From positions 62,001 through 126,000 of the forward strand of contig NHNW01000068.1 in NCBI GenBank assembly GCA_002786025.1: a stretch of 64,000 nt of DNA. Direction: 5' to 3'. Of the stretch, positions 40,201 through 49,227 are shown in pieces. Position 1 is the stretch's first letter, and each line of letters starts with the position of its first letter. The position numbers and the translations under genes were made by a program. The notes below the pieces were generated by a model. The model worked only from the letters and a program-made list of their open reading frames with translations. It made no database searches and was not told the origin of the DNA. The DNA comes from Zasmidium citrigriseum. Lineage: Eukaryota; Ascomycota; Dothideomycetes; Mycosphaerellales; Mycosphaerellaceae.

Positions 40201-43200
40201 GCCCAACGATTGCCACTATACCAGTTCGCACCACCCTCGATCCAGAAGAGAGTGTCGCCGGTCTCCTCGAGCGAATCCAACGCCAAACTGTGGAAGGGAT
40301 CGAGTATGAGCAATTCGGCCTGCAGAACATCCGCAAAGTGAGCCCCGATGCAGAGAAAGCCTGCGATTTCCAGAGTCTGCTTTTGATTCAGCATGACGAT
40401 GAGAACTACCACAAAGACAGCAACATATTCCGCAAGGGATTTCCGACACCGAGATATGACCTCAAGGACTTCAATCCCTATGCGCTCATGATTGAGTGTC
40501 AACTGGAGCCGAATGGAGTTTATGTGCGTGCGAGCGCCGATTCGAGAGTAATCGGGGAAGATCATACGAAGAGGACTCTGCGACAGCTGGAGCGGATACT
40601 GCGCCAACTTTGCTCGCCTGACAGTGAAGGTATGAGAATTGCCGATGTGGAGGCGGCCAGTGAGCAGGATCTGCGCGACATCTACAAGTGGAACAAGAAG
40701 GCGCCATACTCGGTGGAGGCCAGCGTGCACGATCTCGTCGCCAACAGTGTGCATCGCCATCGGGACACTTTGGCTGTCTGGGGCCACGATGGTACCTTGA
40801 CGTATGGCGAGCTTGATGCAATGTCGAGTCATTTGGCGTATCATCTGAGCATTCTCGACGTTGGTGAGTGACTTTAACATGTCCAAACCGGGAGTCAAAT
40901 ACTGATTGAATGTAGGTCCCGGCACCGCTGTTCCCATAAGCTTTGAGAAGTCCATCTGGGTGCCCGTTTGTATGTTGGCTGTTCTCAAAGCTGGTGCGAC
41001 ATTCACCATGATACCGCCTTCACTGCCCAAAGCCCGACTTCATGCTATGCTGCAGACGATCAGAGCAAAGGTCGTGTTGGCTTTTGCAGAAAATGCCCAC
41101 CTCTTTCAAATGCAGCTCGTCATTTGTCCGAAGCAAGCATTGAAGGGCTGGAGCCCGGATCAAAAGCAACAGCAACATCGAAAGGTCTCTCCAGCGTCGA
41201 CGGCTGCTATCATGTTCACCTCGGGATCAACTGGAAACCCCAAGGCCATCATGCTAGATCATCGTAGTCTTGCTACTGCGGCTTTCTACCTTGGCCGAGA
41301 ATGTGGTGCGACCACGTCGACTCGTGTGTTCCAATTTGCGTCCTACCTGTTCGATGTCAGCATCCATGAGACGTTCATGGCTCTGATATCTGGCTCTTGT
41401 GTTTGCATTCCGTCCGAGAGCGCCCGAGACAATGATCTGGCCGGTGCCATAACGGGTCTGCAAGCCAACTGGGCTTGCTTGGCCCCATCGGTTGGAGCCG
41501 TGCTATCGCCGGACGATGTTCCAACACTTGAAACACTGGTATTTGCTGGAGAGAAGCTCACATCGGCTCAAGTATCCAGATGGGCCGATCAAGTGTCGAT
41601 CTTCAACTGGTACGGACCTGCGGAGGCTTCTGTCTGTTCAGTCACGCCCGTTGATCCATCAGCGTGGAGAGATGGCGTGATGGGTTCAGGGACTGGAGCA
41701 AGATGCTGGATTGTTGCAAAGCATAATGATGATCTGTTGGCACCTGTTGGTGCGATTGGGGAATTGGTTGCTGAGGGCCCAATTGTCATGAGAGGATACT
41801 TGAATGACGAGAAGAAAACCGCGGCCGTACTGATGAAGAATCCGTCGTGGCTTGGACCTTCTTCGCAGGCGAAGCACGTCTACAAGACTGGTGATCTTGT
41901 GCGGTATGATGAGGATGGGTCGATTGTTTATATTGGCCGGAAGGATGCTCAGGTAAGTCATATCGCAACAGACATTTCTGAAGAGTTTACACTGACGTCT
42001 AATGTAGGTCAAGATCCGCGGCCAACGAGTAGAACTCGGCGATGTTGAACACCATGTCCACGAAGAGCTGGCGTCCAAAGACTTCCCAGACATGCAAGTC
42101 GTAGCAGAAGTCATGACGCCCCTCGCCAGCAGCAACCAAGTCCTCGCCGCTTTTCTAAAGTCCACCAGCGATGACCAAACCTCGCTGGAAGCCATTCGAA
42201 AGGGGCTTCTTGTTGGAGTGGAAGAGAAGCTCGCCGAATGTCTACCGAAGCACATGATCCCGTCTGCGTACGTGGCAGTCGAAAAGATCCCCACGACTCC
42301 AGCTGGCAAGATCGATCGACGGAAGTTGCAAGAAATTGGCGGGACTTTGACGATGGAGCAACTCAATGCCATCAACCCGTATAACCAGAAGCAGCAGTGG
42401 CGACCTGTGGAGACTCCGGCGGAAATTTTGATGCAGAAGCTTTGGGCGTCTGTGCTTGGGAGAGAGGCATCGAGCATTGCGAGCACTGACAGCTTTGTTC
42501 AGATTGGTGGGGATAGCATTGCTGCGATGAGGTAAGTCACCTCTTCCATGGCTACCTTGAAGAAAGCGCTGACACTGCTCGAATAGGCTTGTCACAGCTG
42601 CACGACAGCACGACCTCTCGATCTCAGTCACCGACATCTTCAAAACACCTCGTCTCTGCGACCTGGCCGAATTGGCATGCCCTGCCGGAGAAGTCGCCCA
42701 GCACGAAGTCGCACCATTCAGCCTCCTCGAGAACAGCAGGACCGCTCGCCATGAGATTGCCACCAGCATTGGCGTTGCCGCAGACTCGATCGCAGATGCT
42801 TTCCCCATCACGAACTTCCAAGCTCGTTGCATTGACGGTGCTTTGGAGACTCCGCCCAAACAATGGCACTATTTCTACGTCGATCTTCCGGAGGAGTATA
42901 ACCCGTCCAAGGCTTTCGATCTGTGCGAGAGTCTTTGGGATGAGATGGAGGCTCTACGCATTGTCTTCCTACGCTTCCGAGGGAAGTATGTCCAGGTTGT
43001 GCCATCGAAGACCAGACCGGATATCGAACCCAACACCACATCGGCCCAACCTCTTGAGGAGGTGACTGATCGTGTGTTACAAGACGACTCTGAGATGCCA
43101 GGTGCTCTAGGTCTCCCATTCTGCAAGTTCTTCATTCTCTCGGGATCGGAAGGCATTACGCGCTTGACGGTCCGACTGTCCCATGCGCAGTACGATGGCA

Positions 43201-44003
43201 CGAGCCTGCTGCATTTGATGAAGGCTTTGAAAGCTGTCCACGAAAAGCGGGATGTGCCGGATGCTCCGCGATATTCTCATTTCATGCAGCATGCGATCGA
43301 TAATGCAAAGTCGGCGCGGAAGTACTGGAAAAACGTCCTTCGGAACTCGATTTTGACCAACGTTGAGGCGCCTCTTGATAGTTCGAGTGGGCCCAGTCTT
43401 GTGAGCGCTACGAAGAGCATCGCAATGCCTCAGTCAGAGTCTGGATACACTGCCGCAACGATCTTCACTTCTGCCTGCGCTCGGCTTTTGTCAGAGGTCA
43501 CAGACTCGAAAGACGTTACATTTGGGCGAGTAGTCTCTGGTCGAGCAATGCTTCCAGAGCATCTTCGAGACACAGTCGGCCCTTGCTTGAACACCGTGCC
43601 CGTTCGCGTTACCCAAGCCGATGATTCGACTCAAACTATTCAGAGCATCCACGAACAGCACATCGAAGGTATGCCGTACGAGACGTTGGACTTCGACGAC
43701 TTGGTCAAGAATTGCACCAACTGGCCGAAAACAACTTCCTCGTTTGGGTGTGTTACGCATTACCAGGATCTTGGAGAGGCGTCCGAAGAGATCGATGGCG
43801 CTATGAGAACTTTGAAGAAGTACGATACCGGACATAAAGATGTCCCTGAAGGAGAGACTTTGATGATATCAGCTGCCCCTGACGAGAATGGGAAGTTGCG
43901 GATCGAGTTGGCGGCGAATGGACGGTTCTTTGCTGAGGAGCAGGTTTCGCAGTGGGCTGATCAATTGGTTGGGCATTTGCAGGAGTTTTGGAAGGGAGAA
44001 TGA
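37207..44003 (+). CDS. bimodular non-ribosomal peptide synthetase, A-T-C-A-T-C
   Basis: Exons 37207-38677, 38752-40863, 40916-41952, 42008-42531 and 42587-44003, giving 2186 aa; every junction keeps phase and restores a known motif (VKIRG|QRVELGD twice, AAMR|LVTA). Domains: A1 (core VFTSGSTGTPKG near residue 240, YGPAE, YRTGDL), T1 (LGGDS near 645), C1 (HHAICDG near 838), A2 (MFTSGSTGNPK near 1296, YGPAE, YKTGDL), T2 (IGGDS near 1707) and a terminal C domain (SHAQYDG near 1913). Residues 1-75 are a Ser-rich leader. There is no thioesterase, reductase, epimerase or N-methyltransferase domain. The same order occurs in fungal dipeptide synthetases such as brevianamide F synthetase, whose products cyclise to diketopiperazines. 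Amino-acid specificity was not derived. The ATG at 37207 is the first true ATG of the frame. Confidence 0.92.
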
Positions 44004-44312
44004 GCACCGCTATTTCCTAGAAAAGTCAAAAAGATGTAAATAGAGGCTAGGCGTTTGGGTGTGAGGACATGGAGTTGAGCATCTGATCGCGCTAGACGGT
44101 TCGCGCTATACCGGATATAGGAAGTGCTGTTCGCGAGCTTTGCACCTTCGTCTGCTGGCCATCTTTCAATCATTCACTTCATTTCCTCTTTTCTGGCATT
44201 TCCTCATGCTCGTGTTATGATTGAATACATCTCGTATGCCTCATGATCCATTCCTAATGCAGTCCCGCCGCGCCCGAACGCCCTACCCAACCGTCACGAT
44301 CTCCTCCCACGC
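44004..44312. other. convergent intergenic region
   Basis: Between the 3' ends of the NRPS and the PMP3-family gene. Nothing recognised. Confidence 0.4.
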
Positions 44313-44764
44313 TCAATACTTATACCTCGGCGGCGGCGGATAATACGCCGTCGGCTGTCGTCCCCCATCATAATACCTCTCCTCATAATACGGCCTCGCC
44401 GTCCTCTCATACGGATTTCTCGACGTGCTCCTCCTTCGCTCATACCCAACCTCCTGGCTCCTCCTCGCCCCACCCGCCGAATAGCTCCTCCGCCGCGCTT
44501 GCTCTTGCTTAATCTTCCTTCGTTGCCGGAAATTCGGCGTCTCGAGGATGATGTACCAGGCGTGTAAGATGCCGGGAATCCAGGCGAGGAAGAGCAGGCC
44601 GATGTTGATGAGGAGGTCGGCGCCGCAGCCGCGCCGGATGAAGACTGCGAGGGGTGGGAGGAAGATGGCGATTAGGCCGAGGATGCAGCCGCCCTGTGAG
44701 ATACTGTTAGAAGGGAATGGATTGGGGAGGTGTTGCGCTGGGTGGGAGAGCGTACCAATACCAT
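44313..44764 (-). CDS. PMP3/UPF0057-family membrane protein with basic C-terminal tail
   Basis: Exons 44756-44764 (only 9 nt: MVL) and 44313-44693; the 62-nt intron runs from GTACGC to CACAG, and the product is 129 aa. Residues 4-55 are the PMP3 proteolipid domain: GGCILGLIAIFLPPLAVFIR, a short GCGADLLINI link and a second membrane segment LLFLAWIPGILHAWYII. Family members are small plasma-membrane proteins that influence membrane potential and salt tolerance. The classical protein is about 55 aa. Here an Arg/Tyr-rich tail of ~75 residues (YERRRSTSRNPYER, PYYEERYYDGG) follows, predicted cytosolic and disordered. The tiny first exon makes the gene easy to miss. Confidence 0.88.
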
Positions 44765-45822
44765 GGCTGGAGATCTGACTTCAGTTCAGCTTGGTTTTGT
44801 TCTGATGGTTGGTTGTGGTTTTGGATGAGATGGTTGTTGTTTCAGCAGTAAGTGCAGAACTTGTTGCTGCCTTCTACCGCCGCGTCACTTTCATTTTCAG
44901 CCTTACTTGAAGACATGGGTACACTGCATAGAACTGAAGACTTGCATCGCCCACGTGCCAAGCTGTCACATGAGCATGACGTCTTTAGCCTTTGCATTAC
45001 ACAGGCCAAGCGCACTAGCGCGTGTTACATGAATATGACAGCCGCAGGGTTCCGGGGGCAGAATCAGCTGCATGAACTTGCTGGATCCGAGATGCGAACT
45101 ACACCGGTGGCGAGAAGGATACTGCCGCTGGGTTGGCTTTGCGGGCTGTCTGGATTAAGGAATATCACAACAGAACCGTCGGCGGAGAGGCCTGGCATTG
45201 TTTTGTTGGCTTTGCTTTCCTCGCTGCGAGGGCTTCAGCTGCGGTTCAATCTATCGCACACAAGCGCTCTCTTCTTTGAATGCCTTGCTTCCGTGCCAAC
45301 GACGTGGAGGTCAGTCGACGGTGAGAGGATCATTCGATGGAAATGCATTTCCTGGGAGTGGTGGGAGACGGGATGCAAAGGTGGTCTTCTGGAAGTTCAA
45401 CATGTTATGTTAGGAGTAAGCCTCACGTTCCGTTACACACCGTATTGCTCAATTCCAAAGGTAGGGCATCCGATTCATTGCAGAACACTTACTGCTTTCG
45501 CGATAGCACAACATTAAGGAGTATTCCGAATTGCTCCATGAGATGGCAATGAAAGAGTCGCGAACCACATCGACACCAAGTCCGGCATGGTGTTCTCAAT
45601 TCAGACAAAGAAAGATACGCTCGTTGCGAAAAAGCTCAATGCCGAGCGCCGGAAGGACCTCCCTTTGTTATCGATGTCATTCCATCTCTTTACGGGGACT
45701 TCCACCAGCCACGGCTCACCATAGTCAGAGTCTCACATCTGATATCCATTGAACAAGGATCGCAAAGAAGATACGCTCCTATTGAACAAAGTCATCCACA
45801 GCATCGACAGGAAGTTGAGAGC
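44765..45822. other. intergenic region
   Basis: About 1.06 kb between the PMP3-family gene and the next orphan gene. A CACGTG lies at 44952-44957. A 221-codon plus-strand frame at 44852-45517 lacks an early ATG and shows no domain. A short Lys-rich protein-like stretch is readable around 45560-45720, but it ends at a stop. Confidence 0.4.
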
Positions 45823-47226
45823 ATGACGAAGAATGCATCGCCGCCGGCCAATGTCGAAGATGCTTGGGCATCCTTACCACTGTTCGTACCCAACGAAGCA
45901 AAGAAGCCAGGGAAGAAGAGAGATCTGCGCATGTTAGCCATCGAAGAAAAAGAAGCTCGCAAGGCAGCGCTCGTGTTGGACGGAGACCTTCTGGAGACTC
46001 TCACGGCATTCATACAATCCAGTGAGGAAGTGTACCTCCAAGAGGACAAGACTACCGCCGACAATGCTGTTCTTTCTCACTTTATGAACTGGGCTCGGAG
46101 CCGACTTCATGAGCTCACAGAACAGTACGAAGAATTAGACGAGGAGTCCGGTCGAGAAGATGCCAAAGAGCTACTGGAAAACAAAATGATGACCATTGAA
46201 AGAAGATTGGATTTTGCGGAGAGACTCACGGCAGAAGCAGCGGAAAGATTCAACCAAGCCAAACAAACTGCAGAACGAGCGCGAAATCGTGCAGCAGCAC
46301 GTTTGACTCGTGTTCTCCTAGACCATAAGATAATTACAATGAAGCCAGACTACACAGAGGACTACAAGCCTAGTCCCGACTTTTTGGAAGAGTGGAAGGT
46401 TCCAACGCCGGAGGAAGAATCAGGAGACTCTTTCAACCCGGTGGTCGATGCCAGCGTTGATGATGAGGTCGGTGGCGAGCGTCCTACGAGTGATTTGCCT
46501 ATCGCTTCTTCGCTGGGTCTCAGCTCGACAGAATCCGCCCATGCCAGGCGTATCGAGGCGAAGAAGCGTGAGCAGGCGAAGCCTTCCAATGTGGCCGAGC
46601 GAGAACTACTCGAATGCCGTAACAATCTAATACAAGTGAGGGCCCAGTTCGACCGTCGACGTGAGACAGCCGTACTTCTCGAGAATCGAGACGACTCAAG
46701 TGAGGCTGGACAACGAAATCTTCAAGAAGACATCAACCTCACACGCCAGCTCGTGGACGCAGAGGAGAAATTCCGAGAAGCACGACGACGGGCTCAAGGC
46801 CTGGGAGTGGCTGTCCAGTTCACCGACCAGACATCCTCCTTCATCGACGACCCCGACTGCGAAGAACGATTCAAAGCCGCCATGGCGCCCTACGTGGGAC
46901 CGGACAAATACCCCGGAATCCAGAAGTGGGCGGAGAGGGTATCCAAGATCCACTTCGTCGACTCGGTCTTCTCGAATCAAGATGGTTTCACACGTTCGGA
47001 GCCGGAGATGGACGAGTGGGAGTTTCGGCCTGTGGGGAATGAGTCTAGGAGTATTGTTGATGAGGGGAGGGGGAGGATGAGGATTGAGAGGGAAGAGGAG
47101 ATTAAGGAGGGGTTGAGGGAGGATGTTAAGAGGCTTTGGGCGAAGAGGTTGAAGAAGAGGAAGGGGGAGTTTGAGGAGGTGCATCAGGGGTGTGTTAGGG
47201 GAAAGAAGAGGGGAAGGGTATTGTGA
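45823..47226 (+). CDS. orphan coiled-coil protein, family with 53747-55342
   Basis: Single exon, 467 aa, ATG at 45823. Charged and largely helical, with no known catalytic domain. Shared with the minus-strand gene at 53747-55342, in the same order, are FLxxWKVP (PDFLEEWKVPTPEE here), a long Glu/Arg helix ending AEEKFREARRR.Q.LG, and a GPDKYPGIQKW box. These are followed by an acidic EWEF/EWHV block. The C-terminus is Lys/Arg-rich (AKRLKKRKGEFEE, RGKKRGRVL), possibly a nuclear signal. The two are diverged paralogues of a family I cannot name. Their opposite orientation about 6.5 kb apart suggests an old local duplication with inversion. Confidence 0.75.
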   Translation: MTKNASPPANVEDAWASLPLFVPNEAKKPGKKRDLRMLAIEEKEARKAALVLDGDLLETLTAFIQSSEEVYLQEDKTTADNAVLSHFMNWARSRLHELTEQYEELDEESGREDAKELLENKMMTIERRLDFAERLTAEAAERFNQAKQTAERARNRAAARLTRVLLDHKIITMKPDYTEDYKPSPDFLEEWKVPTPEEESGDSFNPVVDASVDDEVGGERPTSDLPIASSLGLSSTESAHARRIEAKKREQAKPSNVAERELLECRNNLIQVRAQFDRRRETAVLLENRDDSSEAGQRNLQEDINLTRQLVDAEEKFREARRRAQGLGVAVQFTDQTSSFIDDPDCEERFKAAMAPYVGPDKYPGIQKWAERVSKIHFVDSVFSNQDGFTRSEPEMDEWEFRPVGNESRSIVDEGRGRMRIEREEEIKEGLREDVKRLWAKRLKKRKGEFEEVHQGCVRGKKRGRVL

Positions 47227-47513
47227 GAAGTGAGCGGAGAGATATGCCAGATCTACTCGCACGGTGAAGAAGAGACTAGGTCTTGACCAGAATCGTCCAG
47301 AACATCTCTCCCATTGAATCTTGCACTGAGCCAACAAGAACATTACAGCGAGTGCTGAAAGTCTAGCCTGAAAGGGAGAAGGGGTCGAAAGGGGCGTGAG
47401 GAAGAAATGAGATTTGTTACCTCCTGAGTCAGACACTGGCTTGCAGAGCCGTCTTGAAAATTAAGTGTCAATCAGGGAAAGGCGCTCACGATCCATCAAC
47501 AGAAACGTGCGCT

Positions 47514-48032
47514 TTATCGTATTGCCATGCCATCTCCACCCTTCCTCACGACTTCTCGCTCCTCGTCCCCATCCCACATTCTTCCCAACAGCTCCCTCAC
47601 CTCCTCCGCCCTTTCTCCATCAACCAACTCCCACATGCCAGCGGCCTCACTCACCAACCTCAAACTCTCCCTCCTCCACTCTCTCTTCGTCAAGCCCGGC
47701 ATCGAAAGCGCCATCTCTCGTCTCGCGAAGTCCATCGCCTCTTCCACCTCCTTCTCTTTCGCCATAGTCTGCTTTAGACACCTGGTCAGGCCCAAGCAGA
47801 AGTCTTGCTCTCCAAGTCGGTGTCGCACGATTTTGGCTTTGGTGAGCTTTTGTCGGACGCTGAAGAGGATCGTTTGGTCGGTGACGAAGTCAGTGCCGTC
47901 AGGGGGATGGGTGGGAGCTGTTGTCCATGAGGCTTGGGAGGTGCTGCTGTCTGTCCTAGATGCAGTAATGTCTTCAGTAGAGTCTTTCGCCTTGCGGCTT
48001 GAACGGAGATTGGGTTTCTTGGACTTCGACAT
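47514..48032 (-). CDS. orphan protein, tandem paralogue of 48243-48884
   Basis: Single exon, 172 aa from the ATG at 48032. A Ser/Thr/Lys-rich N-terminus (MSKSKKPNLRSSRK) precedes a helical domain: TILFSVRQKLTKAKIVRHRL, a Cys-containing segment (FCLGLTRCL), FARREM, and WRRESLRLVSEAAGMWELVD. The same blocks occur in the next gene upstream, so the pair is a tandem duplication. No known domain, signal peptide or membrane segment. Function unknown. Confidence 0.65.
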   Translation of the reverse strand: MSKSKKPNLRSSRKAKDSTEDITASRTDSSTSQASWTTAPTHPPDGTDFVTDQTILFSVRQKLTKAKIVRHRLGEQDFCLGLTRCLKQTMAKEKEVEEAMDFARREMALSMPGLTKREWRRESLRLVSEAAGMWELVDGERAEEVRELLGRMWDGDEEREVVRKGGDGMAIR

Positions 48033-48242
48033 GTTGGTCTGATCTATTGCTACTTGTTACAGTGAGGGCAGACGCATCCTTATGACCTATCACCTTCAGC
48101 AGAGTGCTTTCGAAAAACTCTCATTCAAGGATCTTTAGAGCAAGCTAGAAAGGACTACGACAACAAGAGATCGAGACATCAACAGAGAAAGCGCCAGAAG
48201 CCAATCCAACATTCAGTGAATGCCTCCAGATCAACGAGCCTC

Positions 48243-48884
48243 TCAATCAAGACCATTACCACGCTGAAACGATCTCTTCACCGTCTCCCCATCCTCACCC
48301 TTTGCCCCACCCTCCCGTAAATCCCTCAAAATCAAATTATCCCTCAAAACCCTCAACCCCTGCGCCCTTATCATATCTACCAACTCCCAAGCACCGACAG
48401 CCTCACTAATCCAAGCCACACTCTTAGCTCTCCAGTGCTCTTCCATTATCTCCCGTCCCGCGTATTCAGCGTCCGAGGCTTCTTCATCGTTGGAGCTCGC
48501 GTATTGGAGAAATGACAAGATCTCGAGACAGGTCCAGTCTTTCTCGCCGTGAATCTTGTTCCGCAGGGCGAGAGCTTTGCCCAGCTTCATGCGGATGCTA
48601 TAGAGGATGGTGGTCCTGGAGACGGGAGCGTTAGGTTCGACATCAGCGTACATCTGGACGAGGGAGTCGGGGCTGCTTTCTCGATCGGCTGTTTCAGAGT
48701 CGATTGGAGCAGTGTCGGGCTTGACATCGGCGTACATCTGGACGAGGGAGTCGGGGGTGCTTTCTCGATCGGCGGTTTCGTCGTCGATTTGAGAGGCGTT
48801 CGTGCCTCTTCTTCCTGGCGTAGAGGTCGTGTTCAGCTGTTCTTCGTGCTGGTCGTCATCGTTCTGTCTCGTGAGGTTTGACAT
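48243..48884 (-). CDS. orphan protein with internal repeat, tandem paralogue of 47514-48032
   Basis: 213 aa from the ATG at 48884; the frame extends further upstream without a better start. Residues ~35-85 contain two copies of a ~24-residue repeat, each with ETADRES.PDSLVQMYADV. The C-terminal helical domain matches the neighbouring gene: TILYSIRMKLGKALALRNKI, then AGREIMEEHWRAKSVAWISEAVGAWELVDM. The repeat is also strongly conserved at DNA level (near 48640-48700 and 48720-48780), so it is recent. No named domain. Confidence 0.65.
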   Translation of the reverse strand: MSNLTRQNDDDQHEEQLNTTSTPGRRGTNASQIDDETADRESTPDSLVQMYADVKPDTAPIDSETADRESSPDSLVQMYADVEPNAPVSRTTILYSIRMKLGKALALRNKIHGEKDWTCLEILSFLQYASSNDEEASDAEYAGREIMEEHWRAKSVAWISEAVGAWELVDMIRAQGLRVLRDNLILRDLREGGAKGEDGETVKRSFQRGNGLD

Positions 48885-49227
48885 TGCACTGGCTTCTGTT
48901 CTTGCCCTCGTTTGAACAGGTCCTTGCGGGCATCGCGGCTGATTCTTATTCTCATAATGGCAGCTCCTGAGCGGTTTGCACAAACAGGAGAAAAGTCTGA
49001 TCAAAGGAGAAAGCAAATACCCATAGAAAAGAGAAGGGATGCGAGAAAGACTTACCCTGTACGTGCTGGAACCACCTCTGAGATGCCTTCGGGGTAGCCC
49101 ATGTCAAGTGAATGAATGGCTCTCGTGGTTCCGTCCATCTCCTCTACAATCTATCCAGCGCCTGTTTCTCGCTATGCCATCATCGTCATCATCATAGACT
49201 GATCCGACTCCAGACCATGCTCTTGCT
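48885..49227. other. intergenic region
   Basis: Between the start of the orphan gene and the 3' end of cullin-4. Nothing recognised. Confidence 0.4.

Noticed and set aside
39501..41030. 509-codon minus-strand open frame
   Set aside because: Antisense shadow of the NRPS, crossing a well-supported NRPS intron.
44852..45517. 221-codon plus-strand open frame
   Set aside because: No ATG near its start, no domain, and composition unlike the neighbouring genes.
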